Source: Limnanthes douglasii subsp. nivea (lineage: Eukaryota > Streptophyta > Magnoliopsida > Brassicales > Limnanthaceae). From it: a DNA stretch of 64,000 nt. Shown in pieces: positions 46,785 to 58,514 of this stretch (position 1 is the stretch's first letter; each line of letters starts with the position of its first letter). The translations under genes were made by a program, and so were the position numbers. Below the pieces are notes generated by a model. That model did no database searches, was not told where the DNA came from, and saw only the letters and a program-made list of their open reading frames with translations. The stretch covers positions 77,643,910-77,707,909 of the forward strand of contig JAUPFV010000001.1 in assembly GCA_036936605.1 (NCBI GenBank), in the 5' to 3' direction.

Positions 46785-47853
46785 ATGCCTATTTTGAAAC
46801 AATGTTTTGCCAGATGTATTTTCTATACGGTAGGCATTAGGGCTGTCAATGGTTCTCTGGAACCGAGAACCGGACCGCGACCGAACCGATAAGGACCGGA
46901 CTAAGAACCAGGCCGAACCTTAACGGTCTGGTTCGCGTTTCTATTCTAAAAACCTAAAACCGATAAGGAACCAAAACAAAAAACTGGTTATGAACCAAAC
47001 CGATAAAACCGATAAACCGATAGGACCGATATGGAATCAAACCGATAAAACTGATAAACCGATAGAACCGATACAGAATCGAACCGATGGAACTGATAAA
47101 CCAGTAGAACCGATAAGAAATCGGACTAATAAAACCGTTAGAACCGATTATTTATTATTATTATATTTTCTTTTATACATTTTAATACTAAAATTAATAG
47201 TTAATTACCAGTTTTTTTGAAGAAAATCAAAGATTAACTTATAAACTTTAGTTTTTATACCATATTATTTCAATAAAAACAATTAAAAATCAAATTTTAA
47301 TTGGTTTTATTTTTTTAAGTGGACCGAACCGGACCGAAACCGGACCGAAATAGGACCGGACCGAACTCGGACCGAACCGAACTCAGACCGAACCAGAACC
47401 GAACTGAATCAGACCAAACAAGACCGGACCAGAACGAACCGAACTGAAAGCTTAGCGGTTCGGTCCGGTTCTAAAAATTGGAACCGAATGCTTAACGGTC
47501 CAGTCCAGTCCGAACCGATAAGCTTAGCGGTCCGGTCCGGTTCCTTCAAAATTGGGACCGAACCGAACCGATAACAGCCCTAGTAGGGATGGGGTGCAGT
47601 CACCTAATATTTGAAGGTGTTTGGATGAGGTTAAAGCTCAGTGGTACGTTATAAAAACTTTTCGTGTACATCTGGTTTTCGACCTCAACGACTTGGAACG
47701 TCATGCTTCGTTTAACCTGTTCAGCTCCCAATCATGGATACTATAATGGGGGCTCAGTTGGATCATGTTCATTCCGACATCGTTACCATCAAGTAAGAGG
47801 AGTACGAGATTGCAAAAGAAGAAAGGAAGTTGATGAAATGGAACTGGCTTGAT
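46785..47853 (+). pseudogene. SANT-like gene (member B'), interrupted by a hAT element
   Basis: 46790-46829 plus 47591-47853 align with gene B at 4084-4340: FCQMYFLYG, then GRDGVQSPNI, LDEVKAQWYVIKTF, DLNDLERHASFN. The N-terminal part before helix 2 is missing, replaced by the PMD 3' flank, and stops are present (UGA/UAG in the middle). The 745-bp hAT insertion lies exactly within the YGR codon region. Confidence 0.75.
46838..47582. mobile_element. Non-autonomous hAT element (745 bp) built of ACCGAACCGATAA-type repeats
   Basis: Ends TAGGGCTGT and ACAGCCCTA are perfect 9-bp inverted repeats. The 8-bp flanks GTAGGCAT (46830-46837) and GTAGGGAT (47583-47590) differ by one base; 8 bp is the hAT norm. 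The uninterrupted relative at 4084-4340 confirms the empty site. Internally, both flanks are degenerate GAACCGGACCGAACCGATAA-like units around a short AT-rich core. No coding capacity. Confidence 0.9.
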
Positions 47854-48537
47854 AGATAAACTTCGTTTACTATGAGTTATTCAATAAAATCCTATTAGTT
47901 GTTGTCTGAGTTAATGTTTTATTCAGTTCTTGTTTCAGTATGAGTTTCCGTAAATGTTGTTTTAATGTTTTTTTATTTATGGTGTATTTTTTTGCAGTTT
48001 GAAGCTACTTTGAAGTTATTTTTAGACCTGAATTTGGAAGAATTTTTTTCCTTAAATTTTACGGCAATTGAGTTAATTGACTATAATATAATATTTGTCC
48101 AGACAAAAATGAGTTTGGAACTCGGGAACTTACAAAAATTGAAAAATATAAAAATTTCTAGTAATGTTTGCAAATATTGAGTCTGATATTTAGCCAACTT
48201 CGCGAACAGAGAGGGCCAGATTTTGTATAAATTGCGAACAAGTTATTTGTTATTTTGAAAAATTATGGCATTCTGTGTTTGCGATTTTGACAAAATTGGG
48301 GCCCAAGTGTTCGCAATGTGTCACTATACCGATTTTCTGCTAATTTTTATTTACAATTAGGATTAAATTGACACAAATAAGTTACAATAATTAAAAATAA
48401 AACTAATATTTATAATAATGACAAACGTGAAATTTTTGAAATAATTAAACCATGCTAGTATATATTACAAACGATAATGAAATTCAAATAAAGTATTCGT
48501 AAATTCGAAAGGAAAAAACTATCGATGCGTCAACACA
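47854..48537. other. Non-coding centre of the MULE
   Basis: AT-rich DNA between the converging genes. The ORF at 47965-48180 has no recognised homology and low complexity. Confidence 0.45.
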
Positions 48538-49490
48538 TTATGAGTCTCCAACCAAATCGTAGACTTGTGGTGACTCTTTGTGAGCGGTCCATGGTTGTGC
48601 GGGCTTGATTTGGTTATGTTTGTTGAATTGTTTGTCGAGCGGTATTGCCCAACCGGTTACAGCTTTGTCGATGCAAAACGGAAACCAAGTAGGATAGACT
48701 TTCAGAAGTGGTCCACTCAACACAACCTACACAAAGAAAACTAAGACAAATATCTGGTCACAAAATAAATATGTTATATTAAAGGATTCATTGGTATACT
48801 TACTTTCACAAAATAGTTATCGTGTACGAAACTTATACCAACTTCCATGCTAAGACACGATCGAGGAGGCACACCGCGTAGAGGTAGATACATGTAAGAT
48901 TGGTGGAGCGATACATGATATACGATACACTGGTATCTAGTGGCTATCACTAAGCCGTAGTCGGGTAAAATCATCCAATGTCGATTACCGTTGCCACACA
49001 CTTGAAAAACGTCCAACCATTTTACTAGGTTATCTACACTTTGTGAACCATTAAACACTCTCTCCCATAGACCGCGTTGATTTTACAATTCGAAGATCAA
49101 ATCCCGTCTAACTTGGTCCCATGAATCAGAGTTACCGTAGACCGTTAAAGAAACGACCCAAAATCCGCAATTACCGTCGGGAGACATGTCTTCGATACTA
49201 GAAATGTACTCATGCAAATATTTGGGAAATCAACTCTCATAGTCGCTAAAATATTTTCCCTTCAATGATTTTTTCGATCAAGTCACTCTATCCTTCTTGG
49301 GCTGAGCCTTGGTTTTCCCTTTCTCTTTCGCTTTGTCGTTTGGCACTAAAAATTCTGGATTAGCTACCAAGGTGGTCGTGCTACCTATCGTACCAGGAGT
49401 GCTAGCACCTAAACTACTATCCTATTCCCACTCGGATGGGTTCTGTTTAGTTGATTTTTCCCTACCATTTAGTTTTCCTAACTTTAGTGA
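48538..49490 (-). pseudogene. OTU protease domain of the MULE transposase fusion (copy 2)
   Basis: Minus-strand. A basic linker (STKQNPSEWE, then GASTPGTIG) leads to the OTU core with DGNCGF (Cys codon at 49169-49167). An exon end at 48804 (GTAAGT) precedes the last exon 48726-48538 (YPTWFPFCID, IKPAQP). The His that should sit in GNH-F is Tyr here (HDNYFVKV), so the catalytic pair is broken. Stops also occur. The preceding VLEPKG...TKVRKTK linker connects it to the transposase C-terminus, as in fused MULE transposase-OTU proteins. Confidence 0.8.
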
Positions 49491-49599
49491 CAACCGACCC
49501 TTTAGGTTCCAAAACATGACTTCTAGCGGGATCCAGGATTTGAATCATCATATTTTTTATATGATCTTGGACGTGTGCACCTTAACCGCGGATGGTGAT

Positions 49600-51778
49600 A
49601 TCTATTAAAGAGATTTTTCTCGTAAGCTCGTATTCGGTACCAACCTCATCCTTAGCTTTGATCTTTAACGTACTCTAATGAACATCATAATCATCCTTTT
49701 GAATCACCCTACCTTTTTTATAAACCAAAGCTAACTCGCTCCACATGGTAAATTATGAGTTTTTCTAATAACACAACCACATATTCCGGGAGTGAACCAT
49801 ATTCCCAAGGCTGTTTTAATATTTTCCTCTATTATTTCTATAGACATAGATGAAATTTTACCTTTGATATATTTATAAATAACCGCATTAACCCCCCTAG
49901 TTGAGTTCCTTAGACGAAAGGTACTATATTCGAACGATTCAAAAATGTTAGACTGTTGAGTGGTAAGCAATGCATGGACATTTTTCCAAAATTTCTCAAA
50001 TTTGCATAAACTATTGTCAATTTCCCGCTTGAGGCTCGAGTGAGCACTCTCCGCCCTATAACGTAAGATAAAATAAATTAGAAGTCTAACACTTAATATT
50101 AAACACTAATGTATGGAAATGGTAATATAACTCACTGATTGCTAGTATGGTTGCCCAAATTTTTAAACTTGTTTGTGTGGATATTGAGAAATTTGTGTAC
50201 ATAATTATCTATCCATTACTGCATCACGTAATCGAAAATCATTGGATAAAATGCGTACGTGTAACTCTACAAGGTTTTTGTTATAATTTTTGACTGTGGC
50301 CGAATAGGCAACCCTCTGATAGAATTCGACGAACTCATCGGCCATGTCCGAATTTGGAAAAACTTTCCTTACGTAAGAGCAAGTGTTCTTACTAATATGC
50401 CAAGTGCATAATATATGCGTGGCATCCGGAAATATATCATTGATAGCATTCATTAAAGCCAACTCCCTAACAGTGACGATAATATTAGACAATACACACA
50501 TCTTGTTCGTCAACACGTTCCTTGGAACACTAAATCCCCAAGTGTAGCTCTCTTGTTTCTCGGAGCTAAAAAAACAAAAGCGACACAAAGCATATTCTTC
50601 GTTGAAGTTGGGCCAACTATTTCTAGCAAATGATTCTTATACCTTGTAGTCTTATACGTGTTATCCATTATAAGAACTTGAGGAAAAGTGCGCAAGAAAT
50701 CAATGCTTTTAGGATGTGCAAAAAAAACTCGAGGATCTCGTTTGTTGATTCGCAAGTTCACTCCCAAATATAGTACTCGTGTTTTTTTAACTTAAAAAAC
50801 AAGTATTTCATTTGGGTATTCCCCGCTCTATCGACCAAATCGTGTTTTTTATGCATGTTGTATATCGTGCGTATGCTAGATACATTTTCCGAGTATTTAA
50901 GCTTCAAACCGCGGTTTATCTCTCTTGGTCGAGAACCGACTTCCATTTGACTACAAACAAATGCCTCTTTTTCTACTTTTAGTCTAGCGGCTCGTGAGTG
51001 GCCATCCAAGTGCATAAACGGTTTGTGGTTGTGGTTCCCGTTTACCACTATTAATTTACAATAATCGGGTAGTTCTAAGACCGGTTTTGCCCTTAAATAA
51101 AATGGACAACCACAATTTTTTGATGAACATTCTCGCCACTTATTAACATACCCCAGTTTGGGGTTAGGTTTGTAAACCTCGTGCCTCTCGCACCAAAAAT
51201 ACATCATAGGAGTTTTCCAACTTTTGCTACCGTTGTCGTCCTTACTACGTAACACAATAAATCCTAGATTTTCTTTCGGATTCGACCAATAATACCAAAT
51301 CGGGTTTGTGTACAACGTATCCGTAGTAAAAATATTTGTGTAATCGGCCATGGAACATGACGGTTGGTCTGGTCCCTACAAATGGTATATGCTAATTATA
51401 GAAAGACATCCTTAAATTTAATCAAACTGGACACTCAATTAGCGTCAATGACAAAGTATGCTAAAATTAACATCTCAAAATCCCGAAATGGGTACTTATG
51501 AGGTTGACAAAATCGCGAGGAGTGTGTTCGCAATCTCGTTAAAATCACGAGGACTCATTTCACGATTTTGACAAAAAAAACATGCAATTTTGCAAATTCT
51601 GGGTTCGCAGTTCATCACTTTTATGGTGTGATGAGTTCGAGAGTCGCACTGAAAGTTGAAAAAACTCGAAAAATACCTTAGCTTAGGTTTCGAGATGGTC
51701 TGTCAAAGGCTCGTCCTCCTCTGTCGCAAAATCATCAATATTGTAGCTAAATTCATCATTTAAGTCGCTCAAATCCAT
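49600..51778 (-). pseudogene. MULE transposase (FAR1/MuDR type) N-terminal and catalytic parts
   Basis: Exon 1 ATG at 51778 (acidic MDLSDLNDEF...) ends in TAA just before a GTATTT donor; exon 2 starts at about 51378. Then come a FAR1-like zinc DNA-binding domain (WRECSSKNCGCPFY, GNHNHKP), a TCESTNE segment after a TGA, the catalytic core with the first Asp (LIMDNTYKTTRYKNHLLEIV), and THILCTWHISKN. The SWIM zinc finger CGCVIRKTHNLPC lies at about 49735-49785. The second catalytic Asp is Val: IVTVRELALMN instead of the usual VTDRELALMN. Frameshifts lie near 50720, 50570 and 50215. It is inactive. Confidence 0.85.
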
Positions 51779-51971
51779 AGATTTGTGTGTTTTTTAATAT
51801 TTTAGGTTAGTTAGAGAGAAAAAGCTATAATGAGAAAGAAAAAGAAAAAGTTGGATTTTTAATTAAAAATTTGGTTTTATATATGAAAGGTATATTTGTC
51901 ATTTCATATCAAAAAAATTGTGATTTTGACGTCTCATTATAATAAAAAAGTATCCGAATATACCCTTACCT

Positions 51972-52065
51972 TTTTACCTAATATGTTAACTAAAAAACTA
52001 AGTACATATCTTTGGCCTTTATTCATACTTCTATAAAATCTGATGCAATGAGAATATTAAGGAGT
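51972..52065. repeat. Satellite, right block
   Basis: About one unit of the 43290-44159 satellite, continuing directly from the target duplication: TTTTACCTAATATGTTAAC, then CTTCTATAAAATCTGATG. Confidence 0.75.
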
Positions 52066-52640
52066 AGAAGATAAACAAAATTTTTGCACATAATAACAAA
52101 TACTGAATTTTTCAGTTAGAATTGTGTATTAATAAAATGTAGTGGACATTTTATATAGAGAACATCTGAAACTCTAATCGAATTTTATGGAAATAAATTA
52201 AGGTATTAACGATCCCACCAAATTCAAATCGAAAGACTCAACAATCAAATATTCTCACCAAAAATTTGATTTACTATTTTAAAAATAATTATCCTAATCT
52301 AACTTAAATATTAATAAAACAAAACAAAAAGAGAGGTTTTTGAATTTAAAAAGGTAAAGTTTAGATAGTGGGTCTATTACATCATTATTTTGTCTTTGAA
52401 TAGAATTTGTCCTCAAATTGGCATCACCAAGAGACTTAATAAAGAACATCAAATACTTCTTTCCAGAACTCGTACTTGCCATATCCAACAATCGGTTACA
52501 GGCAACTTGATTTTGTTAGTGGCCTCTAAATTAACGATTGTGACATATGTATCTTGGCTAAGGTACAATGAGTCAAAGTTTTGCAAGCTCAGATTCCACT
52601 CCACGACGTTGTCAAGATATCAATATTGACGTCCATATGT
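52066..52640. other. Unassigned stretch
   Basis: Short ORFs on both strands (for example 52294-52491 minus) match no family I recognise. Confidence 0.4.
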
Positions 52641-52779
52641 TTGGATATTCTTGTGTGCTGTGGAGCTTGAGTACGGTCCCACTTGTTATATGTGGTCCTG
52701 TTGTTCTCTGTCCAATCAACATAATCCATACCTACAACCAAAAAAACATATCCATTCATGTGATAGCTCTACATCTTTG

Positions 52780-53458
52780 TATTGTTGTTTTGAAGGATAA
52801 CTTCCATAAATCATCTATATGTTATATTGATATAACACTTGCGATGATATAGTAATCAGATGGCGTTTTGATCCATGGTAACAGAAAATGAATAAGACTA
52901 CCCTACATGAATGTCTAAGCTAGTATAGTTCTGATGCACTGTATGCGACCCTTCTGATTCCGCCAGAAGCAAATTATGGTTCTGGATCCTGAAATTCAAG
53001 CTAGTTGATAATCCAACATTGCTCACACGAATTCGGTAAGTTTTACCAGGGTGATATTCAGTAGCATAAGGTACCACCGAGTACATGTCAGTTGTTTTTT
53101 CTATATAAAAATTTGTCATTTCAACCGGTTGAACAGATTGATAATTATTTATTCTGATAAATAAAACAGCAGCATACACAGCTCCTATTATCATGGTAAG
53201 ATCACTTGTCTTGTCCCTTCCAATTCCAATTTCCCAAAATATCAAACCAATCCTAAGCGCATCGGTTAAAGTGAAGAAATAGCAGACAACATTATAATCA
53301 GGAATTCGCCAAATAATTCCTCCAGTGGGCTCAAATATGTCGTTAGTTGCTTGGGATGACATTTGTTTACCAAGGACAGAAGGTGAGTTTGCCATCAGAG
53401 ATTTGAAGTTTTGAAATTGCTCTTTTCTTTCAAAGAATTTTTGGAACATTACTGTCAA
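52780..53458 (-). pseudogene. Chimeric fragment: PDR-type ABCG transporter joined to SKU5-like oxidase
   Basis: A 186-codon open frame (53458-52898). Residues about 46-132 read a PDR/ABCG transmembrane portion (WRIPDYNVVCYFFTL, IGAVYAAVLFIRINNYQSVQ, TDMYSVVPYA). From residue 133 it switches without a stop to an SKU5-type multicopper oxidase-like segment (GKTYRIRVSNVGLSTSLNFR, EGSHTVHQNYTSLDIHVG). Shifted frames extend the oxidase to about 52800 (VTMDQNA, SDYYIIASV). Neither part is near full length (families: over 1400 and about 550 residues). The residues before 46 are unidentified. It is probably a transposon-captured or rearranged host fragment; no element boundaries found. Confidence 0.7.
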
Positions 53459-53622
53459 AAAGAATTTTCTTTGGATCTAATGGGTGAACCAAGTTTATAT
53501 GAGGGACACTTCCGTTTGGGATGTGACGGTTCAAAACCGTGACTCACCTTTGTTCAAAAAAATCTTTACAATTCGAGACAAAATCGGTAGACATTTTAAC
53601 GATAACAAAACAGTCCGTGCTT
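53430..53622 (+). repeat. LINE segment X, copy 1
   Basis: About 190 bp, roughly 93% identical by eye to 58515-58692. Both encode SVWD-TVQNRDSPLFKKIFTI, a LINE segment that precedes the zf-RVT box. Copy 1 stops exactly at the left LTR of the Copia. Confidence 0.8.
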
Positions 53623-53857
53623 TGTTAAAAAACAAAGAGAGAAGTAGCCGCATGAGGCGGCTAGGGTTTTGTGTTTTATTAGAAAATGTTCCTTTTATCT
53701 TCCATATACAACATTCTTACCAAACCAAAAGCACATTATTATTCCCTCCCTGTCCAAACCTGTTGCATTAGAGATGTTAACTCAATAGTAAGAATCTCAA
53801 TATATAGAGAACTTAGAGGCCTATACAAGGAAACTTAAAACACTGAATATTCTAACA
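53623..53857 (-). repeat. Copia element 3, 3' LTR
   Basis: 235 bp, TG...CA ends. It differs from the other LTR (58270-58504) at three positions. The polypurine tract GAGGGGGAG lies just inside on the minus strand (53858-53866). Confidence 0.95.
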
Positions 53858-56800
53858 CTCCCCCTCAAGTTGTGTAGTGGGATCACCAATACCCAACTTC
53901 GATAAAACTGATTCGAATGTTTTTGCAGCAACTGCTTTTGTCAGGATGTTTGCCAGTTGGTCTTCGGATCTAACAAACGGAAGTTCGACTGTCCCATCTT
54001 CAATCTTTTCTTTTATGAAGTGCTTATCTATTTCAACGTGCTTTGTTCTATCGTGCTGTATCGGGTTCTCTGAAATCTTAATCGCAGCTTTATTATCGCA
54101 CATTAACTGAGTTGGACACTTCAGAGGGGATCCGATTTCTTTCATTATCTTATTTAACCAAAGTATCTCGGTAATCCCCTTAACGATTCCTCTAAATTCT
54201 GATTCAGCACTTGACAGTGATACTACTTTTTGCTTCTTACTCCTCCAAGTCACCAAGTTACCTCCAAGAAGAGTAAAGTAGCCAGCAGTTGATCGCTTAT
54301 CGTTAGGATTCCCTCCCCAATCAGCATCTGTGAATACTTCAACATCAAGGTGTCCATTTTAAAAAAAAATTATGCCTCTTCCTGGTGTGCCTTTGAGATA
54401 TCGAATAATCCTCATTACTGCCTCCATATGGTGTTCCTGAGGATAATGCATGAACTGGCTAACTACTCCCACCGCGTATGCAATGTCGGGTCGAGTGTGA
54501 GCCAGGTAAATCAATTTTCCCACCAACCTTTGGTACCTTTCTTTACTCGCTGGTCTGGCCCCTTCAATTATCTTTAGTTTGTGATTCACAAACCATAAGA
54601 GTGTCATTTGGTTTGCAATCCACCATGCGAACTTCAGCTAATAAATCCAATATATATTTCCGTTAGGAGATATAAATCCCTCTTCACCTAAGAACCTCGA
54701 TTCCTAGGAAATACTTCAATCCCCCAAGGTCTTTCATTTCTAACTCATTGAAGAGGTTTTTCCTAAGAGAGCTAATTTCTTCTTCGTCATTCCCCGTTAT
54801 AATCATATCGTCGACATATATTATAAGACAAGTGACTAATTCTCCTCTCTTTTTGTAAAACAAGGTATGATCCTCATTACTCTGTTTGTAGCTATACTGC
54901 TTCATTGCCATTGTAAATCTCCCAAACCAAGCACGAGGAGACTGTTTGAGCCCATATAATGTCTTTTTCAGTTTACATACCTCATTTTCTTGAAAACCAT
55001 TAGAGAACCCTGTTGGGGGTTCCATATATACCTCTTCTTCCAAGTATCCATGTAAGAAAGCATTCTTTACATCAAATTGATGAAGAGGCCAATCTTTATT
55101 CGCGGGTATTGAAAGTAAAACTCTGATAATGTCAATCTTTGCAACCGGAGAGAACGTTTCAGAGTAGTCTATACCATATGTTTGTGTATATCCTTTGGCA
55201 ACCAATCTTGCCTTGTGTCGCTCAATGGTGCCATCAGATTTATATTTTATATTAAACACCCATCTACACCCGACTGCTTTCTTCCCTTGTGGTAACACAC
55301 AATTCTCCCATGTACCATTCCTTTTTAGAGCTTCCATTTAGGTATTCATTGCCTCATGCCATTCAGTCATCTTCTTAGCTTCTTGATCTGTTTTAGGGAT
55401 TTGTTCAGAGAGAATAGTAGCTGAAAACGCCTTTGCAATCTTTGTCATTCCTTTCCTGCCCGTTTTTACCGGATATGTAGAAGCACGAGGAACGTGTTCT
55501 GGTGAATACCGGTCAGGAGGAACTCCTCTATTTTTTCTTGGGGGAAGAACCGGAGTTTGAGTTTCAACAAATGAACTTCCTGAAATGTCAGGGTCAGTAG
55601 CATTTTGTGAATTATTACATTGTAAATTGTTTACCTCTTGATGGACATTTTCTTCGACTAATTCGTTGGTAGTATCCATGGAATTTATTTCTTGTTGGAC
55701 ATTTTCTTCGGGAGAATCATTGGTGGTAAGAACTTCCTCGTCAGTCTCCTTTATGTTGGAAGAGGCGTGTTCGGTGGCGCCATCTACCGACTCTGTCAGC
55801 ACATCCTCAAAGTAACTTTCATATAGCAACCAGACGAGTGATTCACTTACTTTCTCCCCCTGAGCACGAGATTGGTGGTAAAAAAATAATCGGATTCTAA
55901 GAAGTCACAGTCCATGGTGACATGGATTTGACGAGTAACCGGATTGTAACACGGATATCCCATTTGATGAACACCGTACCCAACAAATACACACTTTTCA
56001 GCACACAGATTAAGTTTGTTTCAACTAGTTTTAGGGATATGAACAAACACCGAACAACCAAAGACACGAGGTGGTAAGGTCATAACAGATGGAATTCTAA
56101 CTTGGGTGGCAAGCACTTGTAATCGAGGTTTATTTACTAGACATCGGGTTGGTAGACGATTTGCAAGATACATAGCTGTAGCAAGAGCTTTTGGCCAAAG
56201 AGAATGAGGAACTCTAGATTCAATCATAATAGCACGAGTTTTTTCAAGTAAAGTACGATTTTTTCGTTCTGAAGTACCGTTTTGTTGAGGTGTGTTTGGA
56301 CAAGTGGTTTGATGGATAAGACCATTTATTTTGAAAAAATTATGCATTGTTTGGTTGACAAACTCTGTTCCATTATCTGAACGAAGAATCTGTATTTTTT
56401 TTCAAATTAAGTCAAAATCATTTTGTAAAAACAAACAAATATTTCTGGTACTTCCGATTTATTTTTCATGAAGTATATCCAAATCATTCTTGAGAAATCA
56501 TCCAAAAATAAAACAAAGTATCTGATTTGATTGTTAGTGGAATTTGGTGCTGGACCCCAAACATCAGAATGGATTAGCGAAAAAGCATAATCAACTCTAG
56601 TATTACTTTGATTAAATGAGACCCTACGATTTTTTGCAAGAATGCAGGTTTCACATTTCTTATGAATGAAATGATTCAAAAAAGGACTAGGAAACAAACT
56701 TTTAAGATAGCTAAAAGAAGGATGACCAAGTCGCCGGTGCCATAACCAAAGTTGCCTTTCGGTTGTTCCATGAGCAAGCATGACATGCCCCTTATGAACT

Positions 56801-58269
56801 ACCTCATCAACATAATAGAGACCTTCTTGTTCAGTACCACGACCAATGATCTCCTTCGTACGAATGTCCTCTAAAATGAAAAAAATGGATACATAAGAAC
56901 CACACAGTTGAGTTGTTTTGTCACTTGACTAACAAATAATAACTTTAAGGACAGTGAAGGAATGTAGAGGCAGTTTTTAATTTCTATTTTTTCCGAAAAA
57001 AATAATTGAACCTCCCCCCTTTGACTTCACAAATTTTTCCACTAGCAGTCTCAATATGGGACTTCTTTGGAGATGACATGTCAGCAAAATCTTTAGGATC
57101 ATAAGATATGGTGTCCGTAGCCCCGCAATCAAAGATCCAATTCATTGATTTCTCAAACCCTTTACCTCCAAGTTTTTCATAGGAGTTCGCCGTCATTCCT
57201 CCAAAACCAATGCCACTTCTTTGCTCATTTTTAGTCGGATCTTCACCGCCACTTGTAGACGAAGCCCGTTTCACATTAGATCTGAAACGCTGGTTATTTT
57301 TCTCCTTATGACCGTCCTCCCACCATTCTGGATAGCCAACCAGCTAGAAACATGTCGATTTAGTGTGTTTCTTCATCCCACAATGAGTGCAATACAACTT
57401 AGATTTATCTTCTTTCTCTTTGGATCAAAATTTAAGTCTCTGTGCAAAATCTTTAGCAACCAAACCCATTCCAATTTTAATTGAGTCACTATCAGAAGAA
57501 CTTGATTTTAGTATATTAAACCTGGCCACTTCCCTTCGTATTGTAGCATATGCTGTTTCCACGGAAGGAAGATGATCCTTTTTCAGGATACCTCTCTTGA
57601 CTCGTTCCAGCTTGTCATTAATCGCCATTAGTAATTGATAGAGTCTTTGTTCTTGAGTCTTCTTATTGTAGATCTGAATATCTTCAGGGTCTTTCATAGG
57701 GTTCGGATCTCACCTATCTATAGGCATCCATATGTTCTGCAGTTTGTTCCACAAGTCTTCTAGTGTATTAGATCTTTTCCTTAATGAATTAGCCCTCTTA
57801 TGAAGGTCAAACACCTGTAAAGAATCTGTACATGACCCGTATGTGGTGGCTAACCCATCCTAGAGGGCTTTTGCATTGGGATATTGCGAGACATTATTCA
57901 CCAAGCTGGATTCAAGATTCTGGATAATCCATGTGAAAACACATTCATCATCTTATTCCCACCTTGTATATGTGTTGTCAGTTTTGGATGGAGGTGTCGG
58001 CTCCCATGTAATGTGAGAACCTCTCCCCCTTCCCCCAATTGCTTTCTTCATCAGGTTTGCCCATAGGGAATAGTTGTCACCACCAAGTTTAATCCCTATG
58101 GATAAATTCTCGTGGTTAGTTGTTTGTTGTTGTGTTCCGAGACCATTTTTCAGAATGGCAGCAATCTGCATTGTTAATTCATCAGGAATTTGACTGACCA
58201 CGACTTCATTGCCAGCCATCTTTGTTGAGGATGTTCAGAATTCCCAGAATCACACGTGCTCTGATACCA

Positions 58270-58504
58270 TGTTAAAAAACAAAGAGAGAAGTAGCCGCAT
58301 GAGGCGGCTAGGGTTTTGTGTTTTATTAGAAAATGTTCCTTTTATCTTCCATATACAACATTCTTACCAAACCAAAAGCACATTATTATTCTCTCCCTGT
58401 CCAAACCTGTTGCATTAGAGATGTTAACTCAATAGTAAGAATCTCAATATATAGAGAACTTAGAGGTCTATACAAGGAAACTTAATACACTGAATATTCT
58501 AACA
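58270..58504 (-). repeat. Copia element 3, 5' LTR
   Basis: 235 bp, TG...CA. Three differences from the partner LTR, about 1.3% divergence, so the insertion is recent relative to its surroundings. Confidence 0.95.
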
Positions 58505-58514
58505 CTTTTAAAGC

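Larger units (their letters stand above)
44160..51971. mobile_element. MULE with PMD, SANT-like and transposase-OTU genes (7812 bp)
   Basis: Target duplication TTTTACCTA lies at 44151-44159 and 51972-51980; joining the flanks restores the satellite unit. Terminal inverted repeats of about 41 bp align without gaps: left starts TGGCAATGATATATTGGGAC, right (other strand) AGGTAAGGGTATATTCGGAT, both ending ATAATGAGAC, with about 30 of 41 bases equal. Both subterminal regions have a TATA box (GATATAAAAGA near 44262, CATATATAAAA near 51885) and TAACCTAAAA leaders. Genes: PMD rightward, SANT-like gene rightward, transposase-OTU leftward. A hAT element is nested inside. All genes are disrupted. Confidence 0.9.
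53623..58504 (-). mobile_element. Copia element 3, near-complete with both LTRs
   Basis: Minus strand: 5' LTR, PBS TGGTATCAGAGC (58268-58257, initiator Met), gag from ATG 58219 (GDNYSLWANLMKKAI, then CCHC region lost or shifted), protease DCGATDTI near 57125, integrase LWHRRLGHPS and HSDVWGP near 56590-56760 and PQQNGTSERKNRTLLEKTRA near 56270, RT 55337-54684 (LVAKGYTQ, LKQSPRAW, YVDDMIITG), RNase H 54256-53852 (SLSSAESEFRG, HVEIDKHFIKE). At least four frame changes plus stops, so not autonomous. No matching 5-bp target duplication (TGCTT / CTTTT). Confidence 0.95.

Noticed and set aside
53623..58504. Contrast between similar LTRs and a broken interior as a sign of trans-mobilisation
   Set aside because: With 1.3% LTR divergence over about 4.4 kb of interior, several stops and indels are expected by simple decay; the contrast is not compelling.
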